From WTJO01 sp965660165 (GTDB lineage: Bacteria > Pseudomonadota > Alphaproteobacteria > Puniceispirillales > Puniceispirillaceae): a DNA stretch of 64,000 nt. The notes beneath the pieces are model-generated. The model had not been told where the DNA came from. It worked only from the letters and a program-made list of their open reading frames with translations, and ran no database searches. Every line of letters begins with the position of its first letter. The stretch's first letter is position 1. Shown here piece after piece: positions 33,022 through 41,139 of this stretch. Position numbers and translations under genes: made by a program. The stretch spans positions 1 through 64,000 of the forward strand of contig CBFHYU010000001.1 of assembly GCA_965660165.1 (NCBI GenBank). Direction: 5' to 3'.

Positions 33022-33676
33022 TATCCTGTTTTGAAAACAGCCATTTGCACAGCCTTAGAGCAGGATAGATAGCCAATAATTGCGCCCCTATAAAATAGGG
33101 CATATCTATTGGATCAATGCCTGAAAAACTATCAGAGAGGCTTCGTGCTATTGTCACTGCAGGATTGGCAAAGCTGGTAGACGCAGTAAACCAATAGGCA
33201 GCTGAAATATATAAGCCGACCAGCATTGGCACCGCTTGAGGCTTACTAGATATGCCGCCAAAAATAACACATATTAGCCCCATTGTGGCTAGCCACTCTG
33301 AGCCATATTGCGACAGCCCTGACCGCGCATTATCTGAGAGCTGAATAAGCGGTAATTCAAACATAAAATGTGCCAGCATAGTGCCAGCAATGCCGCCTGC
33401 TATCTGGAACAGGATAAAGCATAGGCAAGTTTTCGCACTGAGCTGTTTTTTTAGAAAAAATGCGATTGAAACCGCTGGATTAAAATGTGCCCCTGATACA
33501 GGGCCAAGCACCGTTATCAGCACATATAAAATAGCCCCTGTTGCGATGGTATTGCCAAGCAAGGCGACTGCATCATTTCCAGCAGATAACCCATCTGCCA
33601 TAATGCCTGATCCTACTACAGTGGCAACCAGCATCATGGTACCTAGAAATTCGGCGGCTAGCTGTTTTTGTATCAT
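33005..33676 (-). CDS. MIP-family aquaporin, AqpS-like, paired with arsC
   Basis: 223 residues and six membrane helices, with both half-helix NPA motifs: HFNPAVSIAFF and FANPAVTIARS. Aquaglyceroporins can pass uncharged As(OH)3. In Sinorhizobium meliloti an aquaporin (AqpS) next to arsC replaces the ArsB efflux pump, since arsenite made by ArsC leaks out down its gradient. Here the stop of the arsC gene lies 26 bases upstream on the same strand, the same pairing. I infer an arsenite exit channel; a glycerol or water facilitator is possible. Its C-terminus overlaps znuB on the other strand by 17 bases. Confidence 0.88.
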   Translation of the reverse strand: MIQKQLAAEFLGTMMLVATVVGSGIMADGLSAGNDAVALLGNTIATGAILYVLITVLGPVSGAHFNPAVSIAFFLKKQLSAKTCLCFILFQIAGGIAGTMLAHFMFELPLIQLSDNARSGLSQYGSEWLATMGLICVIFGGISSKPQAVPMLVGLYISAAYWFTASTSFANPAVTIARSLSDSFSGIDPIDMPYFIGAQLLAIYPALRLCKWLFSKQDIKGAA

Positions 33677-33702
33677 CTTTATTACTGCTTTGTGGTTTAC
33701 TA

Positions 33703-34212
33703 TTAGCCAGCAATTAGGCTGTTATCGGGAAATCGCTTTTCTATCTGGCGGGCGCGCATAATTGCATTTTCACGCGTCAGCCCATCATCAAAAAATGCGT
33801 CAATTCGTTCTTTCATCTGGTCATAGCATTGTGCAAAAGCAGCTATTTTTGTCTCGTCTGAACCTGTGGCGCTGGCAGGGTCAGCCACGCCCCAATGCGC
33901 TGTAGCAGGATGACCTGGCCAGATAGGGCATGTCTCGCCAGCCGCATTCGCACAGACTGTGATCACAATATCCATTTCAGGGGCATCTGTGCGACTAAAT
34001 TCATGCCAGCTTTTAGACCGCGCATCTGTTATCTTAAGCCCGTTATCTGCTAACACCTGCAAGGCAAAGGGATTTGGCATGCCTGTTGGACTAGAGCCTG
34101 CTGAAAAGGCAGTTACCTGTCCCTTACCAAGATGATTAAATAGCGCCTCTGCGATGATAGAACGCGCAGAATTACCAGTACATAACACCAATATATTCAT
34201 CCAGCTAGCCAT
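33703..34212 (-). CDS. arsC: Arsenate reductase, low-molecular-weight phosphatase type
   Basis: 169 residues. The P-loop CX5R is CTGNSAR (Cys11-Arg17), the phosphatase-type loop holding arsenate. The redox cysteines follow in VCANAAGETC (Cys87, Cys95), then HWGVADP, all as in LMW-type ArsC. The protein starts MASWMNILVL; a second Met at residue 5 may be the true start. Reaction: arsenate to arsenite, using thioredoxin or glutaredoxin. It is paired with the aquaporin gene that follows. No ArsR-type repressor or ArsB/Acr3 pump is in the window. Confidence 0.93.
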   Translation of the reverse strand: MASWMNILVLCTGNSARSIIAEALFNHLGKGQVTAFSAGSSPTGMPNPFALQVLADNGLKITDARSKSWHEFSRTDAPEMDIVITVCANAAGETCPIWPGHPATAHWGVADPASATGSDETKIAAFAQCYDQMKERIDAFFDDGLTRENAIMRARQIEKRFPDNSLIAG

Positions 34213-34296
34213 CTGTCATGTTGTCCATTATCTATCATCCAAGATTATTACAGGAATAATACATTTTTATGACAAACAGTATGGCAGCGGCCATCT

Positions 34297-35292
34297 TTAT
34301 GGCTGGCGCTGATATAGTCCTAGCGTTTCAGCCTGAAGCATCAGCAAAGATGAAACATATTTCAGCGTAGGTACAGCAATATCAAGCCTGTCTGCCAGCT
34401 CAATTACGGCCGTAACAAGCGGATCAATTTCAAGCGGCCGCCCCATTTCAATATCCTGACGTGTTGACGGCTTATGCCCGATAATAGATGCGGCGCCATT
34501 TATTCTATCTTCAATGCTGACATTAAACCGCACACCAAGCGCTTCACCTACCTGCTGACATTCTGCCATAATCTGGGCAACAAGCGCCCGACAGCCAGCA
34601 TCTTGGCCTATCTTGTCCAGCGAGGCACCTGTTAAGGCGCTTACAGGATTGAATGAGCAATTACCCCATAATTTGATCCATATCTCGTCTCTGATACGGC
34701 GTTTTTGAGGGGCTTTCAGCCCGCCTGCGATCATCAAGGATGAAAGATGTTTGACACGCTCGCTTGCCTCTCCAGAAGGCTCGCCAAGTGAGAATCTATT
34801 GCCTTCTAAATGGCGAACCAGACCAGGTTCAGCTATCTCGCAGGCTGGATAGACAACACATCCTATTGCCCGTTCTGCCCCAATTTCATGATAAATACGC
34901 CCCGAAGGGTCAACTGCCTGAAGCGGCGTATTATCAAGCGTTGTATTTGTGCCAGCCTGATAAAAATACCACCATGGCACACCATTTACAGCAGAAATAA
35001 CAGCTGTATCTGGCCCTAATAGCGGCTTAATATCCTCTATGATAGCCGGAATGGCATGCGCCTTTACCGCCAGAATCACACAATCCTGCTTGCCTAATGT
35101 CTCAGACCTATCGCTTGCGTTTAGATGATGCACACTTTGCGTGCCATCCATTTCAAATTTCAGGCCAGACTGAGTTATCGCTTCAAGATGTGGGCCTCTG
35201 GCAACAAGTGATACATCAGCCCCTGCATTATCAAGTGCAGCCGCCATATATCCGCCGATAGCACCGGCACCAAATACACAAATTCTGGTCAT
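34297..35292 (-). CDS. Ketopantoate reductase-family (PanE/ApbA) protein
   Basis: 331 residues. N-terminal Rossmann motif GAGAIGGYMAAAL with the ICVF strand, then VILAVKAH and VISAVNGVPWWYF segments typical of 2-dehydropantoate 2-reductases. The C-terminal helical domain has IWIKLWGNCSFNPVSALTG, including the catalytic Lys in the IKLWGN segment. Known function: NADPH reduction of ketopantoate to pantoate for CoA synthesis. Family members are often paralogs with other 2-keto-acid substrates. It follows the acyl-CoA synthetase gene by 27 bases with AGGACAGGAG before the ATG. The co-transcribed ligase argues for a catabolic role, not vitamin synthesis, but either is possible. Confidence 0.85.
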   Translation of the reverse strand: MTRICVFGAGAIGGYMAAALDNAGADVSLVARGPHLEAITQSGLKFEMDGTQSVHHLNASDRSETLGKQDCVILAVKAHAIPAIIEDIKPLLGPDTAVISAVNGVPWWYFYQAGTNTTLDNTPLQAVDPSGRIYHEIGAERAIGCVVYPACEIAEPGLVRHLEGNRFSLGEPSGEASERVKHLSSLMIAGGLKAPQKRRIRDEIWIKLWGNCSFNPVSALTGASLDKIGQDAGCRALVAQIMAECQQVGEALGVRFNVSIEDRINGAASIIGHKPSTRQDIEMGRPLEIDPLVTAVIELADRLDIAVPTLKYVSSLLMLQAETLGLYQRQP

Positions 35293-35319
35293 CTCCTGTC
35301 CTTGATTTTTTGCTAATAA

Positions 35320-36813
35320 TTACAGACCAAGTTTTTCTGCAAGCCCGATACGTTGCAGCTTACCAGTAGCGCCTTTTGGAATTTCATCCACGAATTTTAT
35401 CACTTTCGGAATTTTGAATTTGGCAAGATGCTGAGATGCGAAGGCTTTTAGTTCTGCTTCATTTAGCGATGCCCCTTCGCCAAGCACAACTGCCGCCGCT
35501 ATCTCTTCACCAAGCATCTTGTCTGCAATAGCAAAGCTGACCACCTGCTGGATAGCGGGATGTTCCATCAGCACATTATCAACTTCCAAAGGCGAGATTT
35601 TCTCGCCTCCTTTATTGATAATTTCTTTCAACCTGCCAGTGATTCTTAAATAGCCATCTTCATCAAACAGGCCTTGATCACCTGTTCTGAACCAGCCATT
35701 TGTGAAGCTTGACAGATTAGCCGCCTCGTTATTTTCATATCCTGGCGTGACATTATCGCCCTTAATACAGACCTCGCCCTCGCCACCTTGCGGCAGGATA
35801 TGGCCATCATTATCCATAATGCAGACCTGTGGTGAGGTTACAATGCCAACATGCCCTGCTTTTTGGCGGCCTGCCCCTAGCGGGTTAGAGGTCATTTGAT
35901 GGGCAGCTTCTGTCATTCCATACGCTTCAATAACAGGGCAATCAAAACTATCTACAAGTGCGTCGAACACGGCTGGCGGCAATGATGCAGACGATGATCT
36001 GATAAAGCGCAATGACAGTGCCTTTGCGGCCTCCTGATTGCGTTTTGCACGCAGCAAAATCGCCTGATGCATGGTAGGCACGCCTGAATACCAGCTTATC
36101 TGCTCAGATTTCGCAAGCTCTAAAAAGCCGATAGCATTAAAGCCTGATGAACAGCAGATAGATGCCCCTTTGCTAAGGGATGCACATAATACTGCGATCA
36201 ATCCATGAATATGAAAAAGCGGCATAATATTCAGACAATGATCATCTGCGCTTAGTTCAAGTGAGGATGAAATATTGTTGGCAGACGCAATAATATTACG
36301 CTGTAACAACGGCACCACTTTTGGACGCGAGGTTGTGCCTGATGTATGCAATACAAGCGCTTCATTATCTGAGCCAGCAGGTGACATCTCACCATGCAGA
36401 TCAGTCAGATGAAAACAGCCCGCTGCCATATCATCATCAACACGTGCTTCAACAACTGTGATATTAAGGTCTTTGGCAGCCTCAACAACTGGATTGTCAC
36501 TATCCTGCGCAACAATAACCAGCTTTGGCTTCAAATCTTCAAGATAGAACAGATATTCAGCTTTTTTGTAATTTGGATTTAGTGGTGCGGCTGACATATA
36601 GCTTGCCACACTTACAAAACTAACTGCCATTTCAGGGCCATTTGGCAAGATTATCGCGACCCTGTCTTTCGATGTTAGCCCTAACCCTGCTAGCGCGGCG
36701 CCTGTGCGTTCTATCTGCGCGCGCAACCCTGCATAATCAAGGCTAGGCCGATTCGGTGCTGTAATTGCAATTGCATCTGGCGCGCCAGCAGTGACCAATT
36801 CAAACATATTCAT
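35320..36813 (-). CDS. AMP-forming acyl-CoA synthetase, oxalyl-CoA synthetase-like
   Basis: 497 residues, ANL superfamily. P-loop LHTSGTTSRPKVVPL, A5-like EAYGMTEAAHQM, hinge GDQGLFDEDGYLRITGRLKEIINKGGEKISPLE in parts, and late catalytic Lys in PKGATGKLQR. The SGTTSRPK variant with R, the H-rich MPLFHIHGLI and the overall length resemble plant AAE3 / yeast Pcs60 oxalate-CoA ligases. Other short-chain acids remain possible. It starts near 36813 and is followed by the PanE-like gene. Cytoplasmic; the reaction consumes ATP to make an acyl-CoA. Specificity is a proposal from resemblance of the P-loop segment only. Confidence 0.8.
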   Translation of the reverse strand: MNMFELVTAGAPDAIAITAPNRPSLDYAGLRAQIERTGAALAGLGLTSKDRVAIILPNGPEMAVSFVSVASYMSAAPLNPNYKKAEYLFYLEDLKPKLVIVAQDSDNPVVEAAKDLNITVVEARVDDDMAAGCFHLTDLHGEMSPAGSDNEALVLHTSGTTSRPKVVPLLQRNIIASANNISSSLELSADDHCLNIMPLFHIHGLIAVLCASLSKGASICCSSGFNAIGFLELAKSEQISWYSGVPTMHQAILLRAKRNQEAAKALSLRFIRSSSASLPPAVFDALVDSFDCPVIEAYGMTEAAHQMTSNPLGAGRQKAGHVGIVTSPQVCIMDNDGHILPQGGEGEVCIKGDNVTPGYENNEAANLSSFTNGWFRTGDQGLFDEDGYLRITGRLKEIINKGGEKISPLEVDNVLMEHPAIQQVVSFAIADKMLGEEIAAAVVLGEGASLNEAELKAFASQHLAKFKIPKVIKFVDEIPKGATGKLQRIGLAEKLGL

Positions 36814-36921
36814 CTACTATCTAACCTTATCAATTCATCAATTCATCAACTAACCAATATGCCAGCCATCAGATAGCTGGCTGTTAGACGATATCGGCTG
36901 AGCTAGGCTGTGATATCACGC

Positions 36922-37104
36922 CTATGCCGCTCTGTCATGGTGAAACCCATCTTCTGATGCTAGCCTGTGCCAAAGATACGCATCATCCACATGTTGCCAT
37001 GCAATTTCACGCCATTTTTTATAGGCTGCCTCTTGATTGTCGAATTTCCCAAGCAAGATAGTTGTGCCCTTACGCTTATCTGTTTCCAGAATTTTATATA
37101 CCAT
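36922..37104 (-). CDS. Small basic protein of unknown function
   Basis: 60 residues with a good codon pattern: MVYKILETDKRKGTTILLGKF, then NQEAAYKKWREIAWQHVDDAY and LWHRLASEDGFHHDRAA. AGGACAG lies 6-12 bases before the ATG at 37104. The mix of beta-like start and charged helix looks like a folded soluble mini-protein. It is divergent from the Sel1 gene at 37254 and is upstream of the acyl-CoA synthetase on the same strand (108 bases). I do not recognise it and see no signal peptide. Confidence 0.55.
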   Translation of the reverse strand: MVYKILETDKRKGTTILLGKFDNQEAAYKKWREIAWQHVDDAYLWHRLASEDGFHHDRAA

Positions 37105-37253
37105 GTGACACTGTCCTTAAGATTCCCAAAATCAAGTCGTTTTCCTACGCAAACTTTATAGTATAATGCACCAAAATACAAACATCACCATTGGCGAGTT
37201 TAAAAGCGCTATATCTAGGTAAGTTCAGGCATAAAGGACAGTTTACAAACGTG

Positions 37254-40200
37254 ATGGTAAGGCTTGTCTCACATATCCAAAATATATTACGTAGCGTCAT
37301 CATATTGGTGATGATGACAGCTGTCATGTCGGCTAGCCATGCCCAAACAAACGATAGCCCCCTTACCCATGAAGCAGGCAAAATAGCCTTTGAGGCAGGT
37401 AATTTTGAACAGGCTAAATCAATTTGGATATCGCTTGCGAATGCAGGCAATACAGCTGCGCAACATGATCTTGGATTGCTGTTCAAAAATGCCAACGGCA
37501 CCAAAAAGGATATGATGAAGGCGGTATATTGGTTTGAACGTGCCGCCGAAAATGGCTTTGTGGCCTCGCAAAATATGATGGGCTTGTTATATTATTCTGG
37601 TGTCGCTGTTAGTCAGAATTTCGAAAAATCTGCCCATTTCTACAAAATGGCCGCACAAGCAGGTGACAGCGAATCTCAATATATGCTGGCAAATCTATAT
37701 CGATTTGGAAATGGTGTTGAACAAGATTTCACAAAAGCCGCCAAATGGTATGAAGCTGCTGCGTCACAAGGGGATGTAGCTGCCCAATCTAATTTAGCAA
37801 AGCTGTACAGATATGGCGTTGGCATATCCCAAGATTATCTTCAAGCCCAGCACTGGTTCAAACAAGCCGCCATCAAAGGGGACAGAGATGCGCAATTTGG
37901 GCTAGCAGATTTATATTATCAGGGCTTAGGCACAACCCAAGATTTCAGCATTGCGCTTGGTCTGTTTGAGCAGGCGGCTGAAAAAGGTCACCCTGAAGCA
38001 TTTCTTCGCCTTGCCCAAATGTTTGAAAGAGGTGATGGGCTAGCCGCTGATCTAAACAAAGCAGAGCGCTTTTATAGACGTGCCGCCGAGCTTGGTGATG
38101 ATGACGCCCAATATGATATGGCAATGCGCTACAAACATGGTGATGGTGTGCCGCAAAATTTGGCTGAAGCGGCAACATGGCTTGAATTGGCGGCACAGCA
38201 GGGTCATGTGCCATCCCAGATGGCGCTGGCGATCATGCTAGATACGGCTGACGGCGTACCACAAGATAGTCAAAAAGCGATGTTCTGGTATGAAAAAGCA
38301 GCGCTTGGCGGGGCTGTTGACGCCCTTTTTATCATGGGTGACGGGCATGAGACAGGCCAGCATCTACCCCAGAATTATCAGCGTGCATCCGAATATTACA
38401 CCCTTGCCGCAGAACAGAGCCACATAGAAGCTCAATATCGGCTGGCACGTCTGTATGATAATGGGCGTGGTGTTGAAAAAGATGATATCCTTGCCGCACA
38501 ATATTATATGCGCGCCGCAGCAGCAGATTTTACCGCCGCTCAAGCAATGATGGGGCGATTTTATGCCGCTGGAAGGGGGGTTGAGCAGGATCATGAACAG
38601 GCACGACGCTATTTTGATCTTGCCGCCCGCAAAGGTGATGTCGAATCTGCCTATATTCTGGCGCAGAGCTATGATCTAGGCGAGCATGTGGCTGAAGATG
38701 AGAAAAAGGCTATCCTTTATTATTCGATAAGCGCAACAGGCGGCTATGCCCCTGCCCAATTCCAGCTAGCGCGTATTTATGAAGCAGGGCTTGGCATAGA
38801 CGCCGATCCTCAAAAAGCCATCACCTATTATCAACGTGCCGCAGAACAGGGCGTAAAAGCTGCCCAGTTCAGACTGGCAGAAATTTATGAATATAGTATT
38901 GGTCAAAACAAGGATATGAGGCAGGCCGCAAGATGGTATGAAGCCGCCGCCAAACAGGGGATAATGGCCGCACAGCTTAGGATGGGACAGCTTTATAAAG
39001 AGGGCAAAATAGTATTGGCAGACCCGCTTATTGCCTTTAGCTGGTTCAAGCTGGCGGCTGAACAGGGGGATGTGCTTGCCGCCTTTGAGGTTGCTAAATA
39101 TTATGAAACAGGCACTGCTGGCCAGAAAGACCTTGCAGAAGCATTATTCTGGTATGAACAGGCCGCGCTTCAGAATCATGTCATCTCACAATTTAAGACA
39201 GGCTATGCTTATAGACATGGAATTGGCACTGCCGAAAACGCTGAAATGGCCGCCAAATGGCTAAGAAGTGCGGCTGAACAAGGTCATGATAACGCCGCAT
39301 TAGAATTTGCCGAAATGTTGCGAGAAGGCACAACAGGCGAGATAGATATCGCTCAAGCCGTGCCTTTTTATCGGCAGGCCGCAGAGGCAGGGCTAACAGA
39401 AGCACAGTTCCAGCTTGCGCATATTTTATCTGCAGACGGCGCAAATCAGGCAGATATGAAGCAGGCGATTGAGCTATATATAAAAGCCTCAGAGGCAGGC
39501 GACACCAGAAGCCAGCTTGCATTAGGCGTGATTTATGATGATGGCATCAAAATTCCGCGCAATAAACAGCAAGCCGCCACATATCTTGCCAAAGCCGCTG
39601 AGGCACAGATAACAGACGCAGAATATAGGCTTGCCCGCATTTATGACAACAACGAAATTGAGGGCAAAACAGCCTCAGATGCATTGCCGCTATATCTAAG
39701 GGCAGCACAAAAACAACATATCCCCTCTGCTTATTATTTAGCAAAACTCTATGATGATGCCAGAGGCACCGAAAGAAATTATGCGCTGGCAGCAACATAT
39801 TATGAGCGGCCAGCAAATGCACGTTATCAAGATGCAGGCTGGCGACTAGCAGGATTATATCGAGGCGGGATGGGCGTAGCGCAAGACCTTGCAAAAGCAG
39901 AACGCTATTTCGCAATGGAAGCTGGCAATGGCAATATAAAGGCAATGCGTACGCTGGGCATGATGTATCTAAGGGGTGATGAACTTGCCCAAGATTATGA
40001 TAAAGCTGCCGCCTATCTATATGATGCCGCTGAAAAAGAAGATAGGGTTGCACGATATCTTCTTGGGGTGATTAGCCAGCAAGGACTAGGCACCGCAATT
40101 GATCTGGCAGATGCACGAAACCATTTCAAAATTGCCGCGGACAATGGATATGGGCTAGCACAATTCAGCTTTGCTCAGATGCTTGATAAAGGCGAAGGGA

Positions 40201-40808
40201 TAAAACCAGATTTCATTCAGGCAATTCGCTATTACCAAATGGCAGCAGATAATGGCCATAAGCTGGCACAATTCAAAACAGCAATGTTCTATGATACTGG
40301 TAAACATGGCAAAACAGATTATCGCTTGGCCGCAAAATATTACACAATGGCAGCAGAACAAAACTATATGCCAGCCCAATTTAATCTGGCTATCCTTTAT
40401 GATAATGGGCTTGGCGTGAAAACAGATTTCAAGCTTGCCGCACAGCTATATAAGCTTGCCGCAGAACAAGGGCATGCTGATGCCCAATATGCCATTGGCG
40501 CAATGACTGAAAATGGCAGAGGTGTCGATGCTGATCTAAACCAAGCGCTATATTATTACAGCCTTGCCGCAGAACAAGGGCATATCAATGCTCAGGTGAA
40601 TCTGGGGGTTATTTATGTAAAGGGCGAGACAGAGCTTCAGGATTTTGCAAAGGCGCATATGTGGTTTAATCTTGCCGCCGCACAAGGTGATATTACCGCA
40701 CGCAATTTCCGAGATAGAATTGCCAAACAGATGGCGCCTGCTGATATTGCCCTTGCCCAGAAGCAAGCACGGCTATGCCTTGAACAACAGTACCGCAAAT
40801 GCGGATAA
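37254..40808 (+). CDS. Exported giant Sel1-repeat protein
   Basis: I take the ATG at 37254 (GTG at 37251 also fits); a frame continues back to a TTG at 37191, but a signal peptide then lies at MVRLVSHIQNILRS...SASHA-QT. This gives about 1184 residues. After about 40 residues the whole chain is tandem Sel1-like repeats of ~36 residues, with the pattern AxYYxxAAxxGxxxAQxxLGxxYxxGxG (examples: ALYYYSLAAEQGHINAQVNLGVIYVKG, not quoted in full). By length about 31 repeats fit. Sel1 solenoids bind partner proteins; exported ones can tune cell-wall or signalling proteins. The stop abuts the convergent CWC gene with zero gap. No partner is evident. Confidence 0.9.
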   Translation: MVRLVSHIQNILRSVIILVMMTAVMSASHAQTNDSPLTHEAGKIAFEAGNFEQAKSIWISLANAGNTAAQHDLGLLFKNANGTKKDMMKAVYWFERAAENGFVASQNMMGLLYYSGVAVSQNFEKSAHFYKMAAQAGDSESQYMLANLYRFGNGVEQDFTKAAKWYEAAASQGDVAAQSNLAKLYRYGVGISQDYLQAQHWFKQAAIKGDRDAQFGLADLYYQGLGTTQDFSIALGLFEQAAEKGHPEAFLRLAQMFERGDGLAADLNKAERFYRRAAELGDDDAQYDMAMRYKHGDGVPQNLAEAATWLELAAQQGHVPSQMALAIMLDTADGVPQDSQKAMFWYEKAALGGAVDALFIMGDGHETGQHLPQNYQRASEYYTLAAEQSHIEAQYRLARLYDNGRGVEKDDILAAQYYMRAAAADFTAAQAMMGRFYAAGRGVEQDHEQARRYFDLAARKGDVESAYILAQSYDLGEHVAEDEKKAILYYSISATGGYAPAQFQLARIYEAGLGIDADPQKAITYYQRAAEQGVKAAQFRLAEIYEYSIGQNKDMRQAARWYEAAAKQGIMAAQLRMGQLYKEGKIVLADPLIAFSWFKLAAEQGDVLAAFEVAKYYETGTAGQKDLAEALFWYEQAALQNHVISQFKTGYAYRHGIGTAENAEMAAKWLRSAAEQGHDNAALEFAEMLREGTTGEIDIAQAVPFYRQAAEAGLTEAQFQLAHILSADGANQADMKQAIELYIKASEAGDTRSQLALGVIYDDGIKIPRNKQQAATYLAKAAEAQITDAEYRLARIYDNNEIEGKTASDALPLYLRAAQKQHIPSAYYLAKLYDDARGTERNYALAATYYERPANARYQDAGWRLAGLYRGGMGVAQDLAKAERYFAMEAGNGNIKAMRTLGMMYLRGDELAQDYDKAAAYLYDAAEKEDRVARYLLGVISQQGLGTAIDLADARNHFKIAADNGYGLAQFSFAQMLDKGEGIKPDFIQAIRYYQMAADNGHKLAQFKTAMFYDTGKHGKTDYRLAAKYYTMAAEQNYMPAQFNLAILYDNGLGVKTDFKLAAQLYKLAAEQGHADAQYAIGAMTENGRGVDADLNQALYYYSLAAEQGHINAQVNLGVIYVKGETELQDFAKAHMWFNLAAAQGDITARNFRDRIAKQMAPADIALAQKQARLCLEQQYRKCG

Positions 40809-41033
40809 TTATCGTAGCAGGTCTTTTTCTTGCTGACGCTGTTTGGCTCTTGCTTTTCGCTGTTTAATAATAGCATTTGCTTTGCCACGTGTCAGGCAGT
40901 CTGGACAGACACAGCGTCCAGCTAAATCAAAATTCTGCGACATATTAGGCAGTTTCATGCACCAGCAACTATGAGAGGGGGTTGACCCACAATTAAACAG
41001 AGTGCCGCATTTCTCACATGTTAGCTTTTGCAT
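40809..41033 (-). CDS. Cysteine-rich CWC family protein
   Basis: 74 residues with eight Cys: CEKC (6-9), Cys15, the diagnostic CWC at 23-25, and CVCPDC (41-46). It matches the cysteine-rich CWC family (often ~70 residues), small proteins predicted to bind zinc or iron-sulfur, function unknown. The C-terminal third (about 50-74) is a basic helix, KQRKARAKQRQQEKDLLR, that could contact nucleic acid. ATG at 41033. It converges on the Sel1 gene with no space between the stop codons and is divergent from the FecR-domain gene at 41140. Likely transcribed alone. Confidence 0.85.
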   Translation of the reverse strand: MQKLTCEKCGTLFNCGSTPSHSCWCMKLPNMSQNFDLAGRCVCPDCLTRGKANAIIKQRKARAKQRQQEKDLLR

Positions 41034-41139
41034 ATTTTTGCCTCCTGCTAGCAGGCGGATATGTAATGCCCCTGCCTAAGTCTGGCATATCCCTCTGAAT
41101 AATAGTAAAGCCTATCTATCTGTCGATACTCTAGGCTCT

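Noticed and set aside
36831..36881. Short direct repeat CAATTCAT (twice) and a GCCAGC/GCTGGC hairpin between the acyl-CoA synthetase and the 60-residue gene.
   Set aside because: Two copies of an 8-mer are weak, and the hairpin has no T-run on either strand, so it is not called as a terminator.
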